From Monoraphidium neglectum (taxonomy: Eukaryota > Chlorophyta > Chlorophyceae > Sphaeropleales > Selenastraceae), in NCBI RefSeq assembly GCF_000611645.1, contig NW_014011844.1:1636-12444 (forward strand): DNA of 10,809 nucleotides, in the 5' to 3' direction. Every line of letters starts with the position of its first letter. Positions within the stretch are counted from its first letter, which is position 1. The position numbers were made by a program, and so were the translations under genes. The notes beneath the pieces are model-generated. The model was given only the letters and a program-made list of their open reading frames with translations. It was not told where the DNA came from and ran no database searches. Positions 1 to 10,777 of the stretch are shown in pieces.

Positions 1-60
1 CTCCACACCCACACACAAACTAAACTCTGGGAAGCGCGGCCGCCTGGGTGGGCAGCTCAC

Positions 61-580
61 CCGTGCTGCCCCTGCGACCGTCCGCAGCTCCCGCCCCGCG
101 CCCATGTCCCTGGCGTCCAGCCCCACCCCCTGCAGGACATCCAGGTGCTCCCGCCCGCCACCAAGGAACAGCTCCTCATCCCCTATCCGCTGCCGCTTGG
201 CCGCCGCGCCCTGCTGCGCCACACTCTGCTGCGGCGCGGCCGCGGCGGCGGCCGGCCCCTGTGCTGCGGGAGGCGCGGAGCCCGGCCGCGGCGACGGCGT
301 TCCGCTGGCGGCGGCGGCGGCGGCGAGGAGCGCGCGCTGCTGCTGCTGCTGTTGCTGCTGCAGTAGGTAGGCCTGCGCATGCTGCGGCGACATTGCCCGT
401 AGCTGCGCCTGCACCACGCCCGTCTGAATCCCAGGCGACACGGACCGTGCCGCCGCCACAGCTGCTGGCTGCTGCTGCTGCGGTTGGAGAGGTGCCATTG
501 GCTGCGGGGCCGCACCTGTCGCCGTCGACGGGGCAGATATGCTGCCCATGGGCAATGTGCCTGGCCGCTGCTGCGGCTGC

Positions 581-622
<42 letters not shown>

Positions 623-655
623 GGTTGCAGTTGGGGCGAGGGCCGCTGCTGCTGC

Positions 656-712
<57 letters not shown>

Positions 713-1479
713 GCATGCTGTTGCAATCGCTGCTGCTGTTGAAACTGCTGTTGCAAGTGCTGCTGAAGCTGTGCCTGTGGTGCTGGTTGCTGATGTTGCT
801 GCTGCGGCTGCTGTGGCTGCTGCGGCTGCTGCTGCTGTTGCTGCTGCTGCTGTGCCTGCCACTGCTGCTGTAATTGCTGCTGGTGCTGCTGCTGCAGTTG
901 CAGCTGCTGTTGCTGCAGCAACTGCTGCGTTGACGCCTGCTGCTGGACGTGCGGCGGCTGCTGTTGCTGCTGCTGCTGCTGTGCCGGCTGCTGCTGTCCT
1001 CCCTGTTGCTGCTGCGCCTGCTGTGCCTGCTGCTGCGCTTGCTGCTGCTGCTGCTGCTGCTTGTGGCGAAGGTGGAATTCCTCACGGTGCAGCTTGGCCT
1101 GGTTATACACCTCAATGGGCACCTGCTGCAGCAACAAGCGCAGCTGCTCCCGCTGGTCCGACACATTCTGCACGTTGTTGTGGATTGCAGTGGTCCAGTG
1201 TGCACTGAATCCAGGCCTCCTTGCATTCAGTCTCATTAAAGCGGGGCCAACATCTGCAGCACGTACCGCAGTGCGAGTCCCATGCAGCAGTCGCATCATG
1301 AGCGAGCGCGTCTTGCGTCATGCTGCAGCCGCACCACGCACCTGTATCTGTTGGAACCACAGCTTCAGGTTATCCTTGTAGGCAGGAAAGTAATGATACA
1401 TCGCCTGAATCAGGTATTTGTCCACGAGGACACCCCGCCCTTTCTGAGGCTGCTGTGGTGATGTTGGTTGCTGCTGCAT
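61..1479 (-). CDS. Glutamine-rich protein, possible transcription cofactor (partial, 5' part)
   Basis: I do not recognise the family. Exon 1 is 1479-1342 and exon 2 is 1167-61; the intron between them (1341-1168) starts GTGCGT, ends GTGCAG and is phase 0. A second donor, CGG|GTGAGC, closes exon 2 at 61, so further exons probably lie outside the window; the frame also stays open to base 1, so read-through cannot be excluded. The visible 415 residues fall into three parts. Residues 1-82 are non-repetitive and charged, with GVLVDKYLIQAMYHYF and LRLLLQQVPIEVYNQAKLH. Residues 83 to about 270 are mostly Gln with Pro, His and Leu. A Pro/Ala/Ser/Gln-rich tail follows, with a basic KRQR patch near residue 370 that could be a nuclear signal. 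Such composition is common in coactivators and Mediator or chromatin-remodelling subunits, but that role is inference. The ATG at 1479 is the first after an in-frame stop near 1513; a further 5' exon is possible. Confidence 0.68.
470..1062 (-). repeat. Coding CAG/CAA repeat region (polyglutamine)
   Basis: Read on the minus strand this stretch is CAG with scattered CAA, CCG, CAC and CTG codons, giving polyQ broken by Pro, His and Leu. The longest pure CAG runs are about 18 units (658-711) and 13 units (583-621). All three minus frames stay open across it (Gln, Ser and Ala), and so do plus-strand Ala, Leu and Cys frames. Only the Gln frame joins by a valid splice to non-repetitive sequence on the 5' side and to a varied tail on the 3' side, so it is taken as the coding frame. 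Confidence 0.85.
1168..1341 (-). other. Intron 1 of the Gln-rich gene
   Basis: On the minus strand it starts GTGCGTGG and ends AACAACGTGCAG, 174 bases, phase 0. Reading straight through from exon 1 meets a TGA at 1320-1318. Splicing restores the frame that continues into the polyQ tract. Acceptors inside the region at other AGs give the wrong frame or an immediate stop. Confidence 0.65.
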
Positions 1480-1566
1480 GCTGCCGTCTGTCGGCCGAGC
1501 AGAGAATTGCAGGAGATCGTGAACGCCAGATCAACCTGTCAGGATTTCGCGGTGTTCTTCACATTT

Positions 1567-1684
1567 GTTTCGAAACGGCACAACTTTAATCTAGCGTGTC
1601 TTAATAAGGACACGTTCATCGTGTCCCAAGCAGGATTTGCGCCTCGTGCGGCGCTGCTGCGCGTGCTTCGAACCAGCTTCGAAC
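1567..1684. promoter_or_regulatory. Cluster of TTCGAA palindromes near the Gln-rich gene
   Basis: GTTTCGAAAC at 1567-1576 is a perfect 10-base palindrome. GCTTCGAAC occurs twice, at 1665-1673 and 1676-1684, exactly 11 bases apart, roughly one helical turn. The cluster sits 90 to 205 bases upstream of the gene 1 start. The spacing of TTC and GAA does not fit the canonical heat-shock element, which needs two bases between them. A protein-binding role is inference. Confidence 0.3.
1595..1614. other. Hairpin with AT-rich loop, possible core-promoter region of gene 1
   Basis: CGTGTC at 1595-1600 pairs with GACACG at 1609-1614 around the loop TTAATAAG. On the minus strand the loop reads CTTATTAA, about 120 bases upstream of the gene 1 ATG, and is one of few AT-only patches nearby. 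It could act as a TATA-like element, but no transcription start is visible in the sequence. Confidence 0.25.
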
Positions 1685-2066
1685 TGACTGTTGCTGAGCT
1701 GCTGGCGTAGCCGAGCTGAGCTCGTTTGTCTGCCCTTCTCTGTGTGTCGACCAGTTGCCTTCCCTGCATTTACTGCAGATGATGAACACATCACAGCAAT
1801 GCAATGTGTCCATGTGTAGATGCGATGTGGATGATACATCCGGCTGAGCCTGCGTCACGGCAGACACACTGGACTGGGTGGCAGCGGGCTGGGTGACGAG
1901 ATGTGCGAGTCTCATGCTCGCAACAAGGGAGTGAATTGCCTGCACACGCAAGCAATCTGCCAGTACCGACCGTGCATCACATGGAGTGAACGTCCACCTG
2001 CTTGCTGCGTCCCAGACGGATGGCCGCCCCCTTACGTATGGCAATCCGCGATCCCAGCAGCTGGTG

Positions 2067-2090
2067 GCATGCGTGGGGGGACACGCATGC
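2067..2090. repeat. Perfect 9-bp inverted repeat (hairpin)
   Basis: GCATGCGTG at 2067-2075 is mirrored exactly by CACGCATGC at 2082-2090, with the six-base loop GGGGGA. Each arm contains the palindrome GCATGC. It lies in the middle of the divergent upstream region. Its function is unknown. Confidence 0.55.
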
Positions 2091-2808
2091 AAGCCCAGAC
2101 AGGCCCTTGATGGCCGTGGGGCCGTCTCTGAACGACCGCATGTTTGAGTGCGAAGTTTCCCTTCATCATACCAATTCATCATCTATATCAGTATTCCGTA
2201 AGACAATAAGTTTCCGGCACTTTTGAATTCTATTTCTCGCAACTTCAAAGTCACGAGCGTCGCGCACCTGCTGGTCTTAGGGGTCAACGTGCACGGCACT
2301 GCAGCTGCCAGCGCCCAGTTGCCAGCATGGCATGCATGTTGACAAGTCTATGGCGGCAGGTTCAGCCTATGCATAGTCTCTCCGTTGAGGGAACATACGG
2401 TACAAGTGAACAAGCAAACATCCAACCTGAAGTTTCCGCACGACGTTGCTGTCGACACGACAACCCCTCCCTTGTGGAGCTTCTGCTGTGTCAGCTGTGT
2501 CACGTCCATAACCAAAGGCTTTTGAAACCTGGTGATACCGTGAGCACTGCTGGCAGCATGATCGCCACTTCGCGCCAGATCACTCAAGCAGAAAGCGGAG
2601 CCATACGCAATCAACGTTGTCAATGGGATGTGACCATTCATATGCGATGCATACAGTAGTGCGTTCACAACGACAAGTGGCTGCTACGGATATACTGGTG
2701 ACAATACTCTCAACTCCCAAGCTGCTGCGACAGCCAGAGTTCCGTTGCACCGAAGCACGTGATGGCAGTTCAGCCCAAGCAGACGGCACACACTATTCCT
2801 GAATTTTG

Positions 2809-2850
2809 ATTGGTACCCTCAACGACACACTGCACTAGCCTAACGACACA
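2809..2850 (+). promoter_or_regulatory. Inverted CCAAT box and AACGACACA repeat upstream of gene 2
   Basis: ATTGG, the reverse of CCAAT, is at 2809-2813, 38 bases before the start codon. The nine bases AACGACACA occur at 2821-2829 and again at 2842-2850, the second copy touching the ATG. The A at -3 fits a favourable eukaryotic start context and supports the choice of 2851 as the start. Confidence 0.35.
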
Positions 2851-4423
2851 ATGCAGGTCGTTCTGTCTCGCCGTGGTGCCCTTCGGTGCAGCCAGGCAGG
2901 ACGTCAAACAGCTGTTTCCGTCCGCGCAGTGGCTCAGGCGGACGTCAAGTGTGTGGTCCTCAAGGCGCAGCGCGTAACGCCCGAGCTGTTTGCGCCGTTT
3001 GGCCAGGTGACGCTCGGCGCAGCGTGCGAGGTGCCGCGACGCACGGCCGTCCTGCTCTGCAACCACATGGCTTACTGGTCCTGCAATATGGCACACGCAG
3101 ATTGAACGCATCCCACTTCTCCGGTGCTCAGGCATGTGCATCGCACAGCCTGATCAGCACACTGCCTGTTGCGCAGCCGGTGGACCCACGCCCATGCGGC
3201 TGCGACCGGCGCAACCCTCCCACCCCCGGGCGCCATCCCTGGGGCCGCCGCGCCTGACAACCCATTCGCCGCGGATCCCTCCCTCGCACAGCTCATCTGC
3301 GCCACGGAGGACGGCAAGGTGTTTGATGGCGAGGACGCGCAGCTGGTGCTCGACAAGGGCATCCCCAGGTTCTACATCATGCGCCTGCCCGCACGCAAGC
3401 CGGCGCTCACCTTTGACCGCATCACCTTCCACTCACAGGTGTGGCCTCGGGACGCCTCCAGTAGCATAGCAATCGGGAGGGATGCTCGCATATTAAAATC
3501 TCGACGTCCAACCGCGGTTGCATCTGTTGTCAACGCACCCCTGCATCCGCCCCTAATTCCCATCGGCCGCTCCTATTCACCACCCACTCTTCCGCATCGC
3601 GCTGCCCCTCCAGTGCACCCAGTGTCTGGGCGTGCTGCAGGACCACCCTTGGTACATGGTGGTGGCGCGCCCTGGCGGCCAGCCAGGTGACCTGCAGCGC
3701 CACCCAAGGGTGGAGGACATGGCGACCTTTGAGATCCCCCACGGCTGCTTCGTGAAGATGGAGAGCGGCACGTGGCACGCGGGTGGGCTGGGACGGCGAT
3801 TGCCAGTGCTGGGCGGACGAGAGGCAGCGGGGCCGATCGGGAGGCCGCGAGGGGCGCACGAGCTTCCATGACGGGTTGTTCGGGGGTGCGGGATGAGGGA
3901 AGCTGGAGGGCTTAATGGGGGATGCAAGGTTGTGTGGAGTCAAGAGCAGTGGCGCCGCACCATGGGGACAGCACTGGGCGAGGCACTCGCATCCGCTTCG
4001 CTTTCCGTGCTGTGCCGCCGCCTGGCCCCAGGCAGCGCTGCTTTGAGCCGCTCCAGCGAGCACCCACATCCCCTGCTCAGCCAAACAGCCTCACACTCAA
4101 CTGCACTGGGCCAGGCCCATTTTTCAAGGACGTGGATTTCCTGGACTTCTACAACCTGGAGCTGGCTGACACAAACGTGGTCGACCACAACACGCACAAG
4201 TGAGCAGGCGCTGCAAGGGGACGCCGTTGTTTTTCCGCGCCGCCCTGTCTCGTTGCCGTTTGTGGCACAAGAGCGCGTTCGGGCGGCTGCATGGCGCTTG
4301 ACCGGCAGGGCAGATGCGCTTGCCTCGTGTTGCGGCACGCGCCTCCGCTTTCACAATCGTCACCTCGTTCCCTGCATCAGGTACTCAGTGGAGGGCGTCC
4401 GCTTCCAGATCGAACAGCCGTGA
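2851..4423 (+). CDS. Ureidoglycolate lyase, AllA family, probable plastid form
   Basis: Enzymes of this family split ureidoglycolate into glyoxylate and urea, the last step of purine/allantoin nitrogen recovery. The exons are 2851-3006, 3292-3438, 3614-3782, 4115-4199 and 4381-4423, giving 600 bases and 199 residues ending in TGA. All four introns are GTG..AG, and phases 0, 0, 1 and 2 match on both sides. Residues 1 to about 30 are rich in Arg, Ser, Ala and Val with no acidic residue and look like a chloroplast transit peptide. The conserved core starts near ELFAPFGQ (about 45-52). Family blocks follow: EDGKVFDGEDAQL (58-70), PRFYIMRL, CTQCLGVL (102-109), the GTWHAG motif (153-158) and FYNLELADTNVVDH (169-182). 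The layout resembles cyanobacterial and algal members more than Escherichia coli AllA. No frame break is seen. Plastid location is inferred from the N-terminus only. Confidence 0.88.
3007..3291 (+). other. Intron 1 of the ureidoglycolate lyase gene
   Basis: The donor is CAG|GTGACG after FGQ. The acceptor follows the pyrimidine-rich run TCCCTCCCTCGCACAG. The frame before the acceptor is open back to about 3169, so an earlier acceptor is conceivable, but joining FGQ directly to LICATEDGK gives the spacing usual in the family. Confidence 0.75.
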
Positions 4424-4858
4424 AGCTGCATAGCAGCTGTGCCGACCCTGGGCTCCCAGCCCTGTGAAAAAGCGGCGTGGGTCGTGCGACATTCAAAACG
4501 CGTGCTGAAGCCCAAGTCCTAGGACGCCCATGAGGGGCCTTTTCAGGGGGTATAAGCAAGGGATTCTGAGAGCCACTGCACTGATGAGGTGCTCACCCGA
4601 GTGGGGTGAGCGTGCAAAGCCAGCAGCTTCAAGCTGTGGGTTGCAACTCAATGGCGCGGCATGTCACGCTCGCCTTGATTGGTTGCATGTTTCGGGCTCC
4701 GCGCAAGGCCAACCGCTGGGGGCAGGTGGTGTGCTGTGCGAGCATGTCACAATTGTATGGTTCACCCAGCCTGCTTTGTACCACTGACACATGTGTTGTA
4801 TCATTTCTGCAGTGCCATCCATCCCTCCGGCAATGCCGGGGCGCGTAACCTCCCCCCT

Positions 4859-4885
4859 CAACGATGCCAACTGCTTGCATCGTTG
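4859..4885 (+). repeat. 9-bp hairpin just upstream of TGTAA
   Basis: CAACGATGC at 4859-4867 pairs perfectly with GCATCGTTG at 4877-4885 around a nine-base loop. It ends 11 bases before the TGTAA motif and would sit near the end of the gene 2 mRNA if that motif is used. Confidence 0.5.
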
Positions 4886-4896
4886 TGGGCGGCGTG

Positions 4897-4901
4897 TGTA
4901 A
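4897..4901 (+). terminator. Putative poly(A) signal TGTAA of gene 2
   Basis: TGTAA is the common green-algal polyadenylation signal. This is the first one I find after the gene 2 stop, about 470 bases downstream, and would give a 3' UTR of roughly 490 bases. A five-base motif alone is weak evidence. Confidence 0.35.
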
Positions 4902-4975
4902 AGGGAGCACTGGAAGGTGGACACATCCGCACTTCGTCTGGATCGCAGCGTGAACCCTTGGAAAGTGCTGCCGGG

Positions 4976-5012
4976 CTAGTGATGACCACATGTGCCAGCC
5001 TAGTGATGACCA
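4976..5012. repeat. 13-base direct repeat, 24-base period
   Basis: CTAGTGATGACCA occurs at 4976-4988 and again at 5000-5012. It is a local duplication in the spacer with no associated ORF or element. Confidence 0.5.
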
Positions 5013-5808
5013 GAGGTGGTTGAAAACGACGACTCCTGGAAAACTCCAGAAAATCAACCCACCATCCCATCCACCAGCACACTTGCGTTCTTACTGCCTC
5101 AGATTCAGCATCCTGGTCATACTACTAATCCCGCGACACGCGGCGACTGGTGTGCAACCCAGGCGATGGCCCATGTGAGCGGGCAGCTTGCCATCAACTC
5201 ACAAGGCTTTCTTTGCAACATACTTAACCATCTAAGCCATGCATCACTGAAGCCTTGCGACCTGTGAAGTTGGCTGCATGCACAGGGCTGCAGTTGTGTG
5301 CCAATGGGCTTTGCGCAGCGAGGTCTTGTACGGGAGGTGCCTGGATATCAAGCCCTTGTCATAATGTGCCAAGCTGCGCAATGCGTGTGAGCTTATGTAA
5401 GACACCATGCCAACCAGTTGTGTCTGTGCCCACAGCCACCTGGGCGTTTCGCCAAAGCGTCCCACAGGGGCCCCGCAGCACGTGGGTGGGGGTCATCAGT
5501 CATGGAGCAGCGACCGCAGTCTGCAGGCACAAGGTCTGAGCACTCGTGATCAATGGTGTATGTGACAAACCACACGCTTGCATTCGAGTTCGACACATTT
5601 CCGGACAGCGGGCCTCCATCGATCAGCACGCAAAGCTTTGAGCGTGATCTATCTACTCTGCAGCTGATGTGCGTGCTCGCAGCTGCTAATTGAAACCTGA
5701 AATCACTTCGTAGGAGCAGGGCGATTTACCAGCACACTTCAGCCCCGCGCCTCGCTTGGGCAAAGCCAGGAGCCCGAGGGGGCAGTGGGGCCATTGTGGC
5801 CAGCTCCT

Positions 5809-8205
<2,397 letters not shown>

Positions 8206-9503
8206 GCCATGTGGGTCCCTTAACCCCTGTCTGGCTCCCATATGTAGGCTTACGGCGCCTGCCGGTTACAGCGCAGCTGCGCGTTCGAATGTGCCCGCAG
8301 CCCTAAACCATCCACACACGCAGCTCGATTATGCACACACGCCCATACACGCCCAGCGCACACAATCACTGTGCATTTGCAGCCGGCCAGCTCAGCATCG
8401 GCATCGGACCCATCTTGCTGCGTCGCCAGCGCGGCCAGCCACGGGTGCAGCGCTGCAGCCGCTGCCTGCCCACCCTGTTTCTCTCTATGCACATTTGCAC
8501 CACACCTTTGGGCCGCGTCGTGCCGAAACACTGCCGCCGCCGCCACAAGCCCGTGCGTTGCGTGCATGCGGGCAAGGCATGTGGGCAACGCCTTGCACAA
8601 TAGTGACATCAGCGGGTCTTGGGCCAGGCCTGAACCAGGCACCACACCTGAGGCCGCTGGCGCTGCCCGCAGCACGCCTGCGTGGCCGAGCCGGGGCTGC
8701 CGGGCCAAAAGCCTTGCCCCGCCTTAGGGCCAGCCGGCGCAGCGAACAGGCTGTTCGGGCCATCACACGCGCCCTTGCTGGCGCGCGAAGGCGCTGGGCA
8801 CCGCCCAGCACAGCCACGCTGCGGCTGCGGCTGCCACCCTGGCATCTGCACATAACCCACATACAGGCGCAGCAGGCTCAATTTACTCCGTTTGAGGTGT
8901 GTCTGATGGTTTGAAGGGAGAGCGCACGCATTGCTTTTGGAGGTGTGCGTGTTCAGCACAGCCAGAGTAAATGCACTCATGAAATTTGCTGTGTTTGGAC
9001 CGGTGCACCACAAGTAGGCACCCGGCCATGACGTAAAAGCACCCAGAGTCTTAGGCAGTCTGAGGCACATCGCAGCCCACTCAATATGGTCTGCCAGCAA
9101 CGACACTGCACACGAGTCCCCGCACAGTCCGGTGCAGAGACAGTAATCAGCGGTTTCGTGGGGCACGCGCGTTGTGAGCACGCATGTGCAGGCCGCAGGC
9201 CTTGGCGCCTGGCAACGCCGCGGCTTGGTCCCTCGCGTTGAACACGTTCATGCACCCCAGATCACATTCGGGTGCGGCGCATGGCTGTGCATGTTGTGCC
9301 GAGTGCGGCAAGCAGGGCCGGTGCGGCCGCCGTCGAATCGACTGGTGACTGATGACTAAGTATGACATGCTCGACCCCGATCGCGGGGCGCGCCGGACTG
9401 CCGCGCGACACATACGCTGTCAGGCCAGACCAGAGCTGAAACAGGCCTGTGGCCACCCTCACCCGAATATCCCTCCGCACCGCCACCCTCGCGCATTTCA
9501 AGC
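8206..9503. other. Convergent 3' region between genes 3 and 4
   Basis: About 1.3 kb separates the two stop codons, which face each other, so both 3' UTRs must lie here. I find no exon, tRNA or mobile element. No TGTAA is seen on the plus strand for gene 3. On the minus strand the only one I find is at 8270-8266, more than 1.2 kb past the gene 4 stop. The open frames here look like GC-driven noise. Confidence 0.45.
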
Positions 9504-10777
9504 TCACGCCGCCGCCGCCTCGGCGGCCGCCCCCGGCGCGGGCGCGACCGCGGCTGCGACTGCTCCCGCCTTCCCGCCCGCAGCTTCGACCTCGTCCACC
9601 ACCACGAGCGCCGCGTCGGCGCTGTCCCCGCCCTCGCTGCCGCCGCCGGTGATCTTCACGGCCGCCAGCTTGGCGGCGGCGGCGTCGGCGGCCGCGCCAG
9701 CCGGCGCGTCGTGGGGGGGCAGGCCAAAGTGGCGGATGGCCGCGTCGACTGGCCGCAGCTCGGCCTTGCCACCATACTCCACCGGCAGTACCTGCAGCAA
9801 GAATGGACGAGGGCGGGTTGGAGAATTTGAGGCAAGTGGGGGACAAGGGTTGGGGCAGAGTGGGGGGCCAAGGGTTTGGGGCGAGTGGGTGCCGTGGTGG
9901 GGGTTGAGGAGGAACTGTGAGAAAAGAGACCCGGCGGCGCCGGCCAGTCCCCGCCAGGCGGCCACCGGGGCCAGCTGTTTCATGGCGGCAGGTGGGACAA
10001 GCCCACGTCACGGATGGCCGACAGGACCCGGAGGTTTGGCTGCGCTCGCAAATCTCCAACACCGCCCCTTCACATCTGAACACTGTCAAAGCATGCATCA
10101 CCCCCATTCCAAACTCCGAGCGGACGGGCAGGTAATCGCGGGCCGGCGCGGGCGAGGGCGCAGGGCGGGCGCTCACGTCCTCGGGCACCGCCGCCTGCAG
10201 CTCTGCCAGGTCAGCCGGATCTATGACCTTGATCTTGTTGCGCGTCACCTGGGGGGTGGCAAGGTGACGTCACCGGGTGTCGCATGGTGAGGAGACGCTG
10301 ACGACGTGTGGGCGCGCGCGCGGCTGAGGGCGGCCTGCCTGGCGGTGCGTTGGCCCAAATCACAGAGCGCAGCCAGACTGCGCGAGCACCCTTCTCCCAG
10401 ACGGCCTCCTGCGCTCAGATCTCACGGCCATAACCCCCTTCCCTCGCAGCTGCGGCTGTAGCCGCGTTCCTGGCGCCACCGCTGCCCGCCAAACACCTAC
10501 CCCCTGCCACCTCGCCGCCGCGGGCCGCGACCCCCCAGCCGCCGCGCCGCCCCCCCACCTCCGGCAGCAGGTGCTTGCTCGCGCCCCACAGCCCCCAGAA
10601 CACGCGCGGCGGGTTGTAAAAGTAGAAGGCGGAGAGGCGCTCCACGTAGTGCACCGACAGCAGCCCCAGGATCGTCTTCATGCCGGCTACGTCCATGTTG
10701 GCCATCGAGCCGCCTGTCATGTCAAACATGGCCACGACGCGCGCCTGCGGGTTGCGCGACCTGTCGCACAGGGCCAC
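9504..10777 (-). CDS. SEC14/CRAL-TRIO domain lipid-transfer protein (partial, 3' part)
   Basis: CRAL-TRIO proteins bind phosphoinositides, phosphatidylcholine or other small lipids in a pocket and carry or present them at membranes. The visible exons on the minus strand are 10777-10559, 10248-10177 and 9791-9504, all phase 0, with donors GAG|GTGGGG and GAC|GTGAGC. The 192 residues seen include the lipid-binding core: ARVVAMFDMTGGSMANMD, HYVERLSAFYFYNPPRVFW, then VTRNKIKVID across the first splice and LPVEYGGKAEL across the second. The order and spacing are those of the family's second half. A tail of about 70 residues follows, rich in Ala, Gly and Val and ending AAAEAAAA, with no recognisable domain. 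The N-terminal CRAL-TRIO_N part is outside the window. The right exon probably begins at the acceptor CCGCAG|GTGGCC, but the frame is open to the edge, so the exon could extend further. Confidence 0.82.
9792..10558 (-). other. Two introns of the SEC14-like gene
   Basis: The first intron (10558-10249) runs from GTGGGG to CACCCCCCAG. The second (10176-9792) runs from GTGAGC to TTGCTGCAG. Exon 10248-10177 lies between them and encodes 24 residues. A long minus frame starting at that exon reads into the second intron; the spliced frame is preferred because it reaches LPVEYGG, the usual end of the domain. Confidence 0.75.

Larger units (their letters stand above)
1480..2850. promoter_or_regulatory. 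Divergent upstream region between genes 1 and 2
   Basis: About 1.37 kb lies between the two start codons, which point away from each other. I find no exon with family resemblance here; the open frames on both strands are short and of random-looking composition. It should hold both promoters and the 5' UTRs. Visible elements are three TTCGAA palindromes (1569-1574, 1667-1672, 1678-1683), an AT-rich hairpin (1595-1614), a strong GC hairpin (2067-2090), an inverted CCAAT box (2809-2813) and a repeated AACGACACA just before gene 2. I see no clear TATA box. Confidence 0.5.
4424..5808. other. Gene-poor spacer: 3' UTR of gene 2 and upstream region of gene 3
   Basis: No exon with recognisable homology, RNA gene or transposon end was found in about 1.4 kb. 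The composition is less GC-rich to the eye than in the exons. Items present are a 13-base near-palindrome CCGGCAATGCCGG (4827-4839), a 9-bp hairpin (4859-4885), TGTAA (4897-4901) and a 13-base direct repeat (4976-5012). The frame of gene 3 exon 1 is open back to 5701, so a spliced 5' exon of gene 3 could lie in this region. Confidence 0.5.

Noticed and set aside
48..1208. 386-codon plus-strand ORF rich in alanine
   Set aside because: It is the antisense reading of the CAG repeat of gene 1. It has no family features, and its length comes from repeat and GC content.
183..1226. 347-codon minus-strand polySer ORF and a 228-codon polyAla ORF in the same place
   Set aside because: These are the other two frames of the repeat. 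Only the Gln frame splices to the non-repetitive 5' exon.
1667..1683. Heat-shock element
   Set aside because: TTC and GAA are adjacent rather than separated by two bases as the canonical element requires.
1616..2182. 188-codon minus-strand ORF in the upstream region of gene 1
   Set aside because: Composition looks random (many Cys, Trp and His), with no motif and no in-phase splice to gene 1.
8230..8300. tRNA-like GTTCGAAT segment
   Set aside because: The bases flanking TTCGAAT do not form a T-arm stem, and no A box or acceptor stem is visible.
9262..10248. 328-codon minus-strand ORF beginning at the second SEC14-like exon
   Set aside because: Only its first 24 codons are a real exon. The rest reads through the intron and out of frame over the last exon.
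9352..10290. 312-codon plus-strand ORF
   Set aside because: Antisense to the Ala-rich tail and introns of the SEC14-like gene; no motif.
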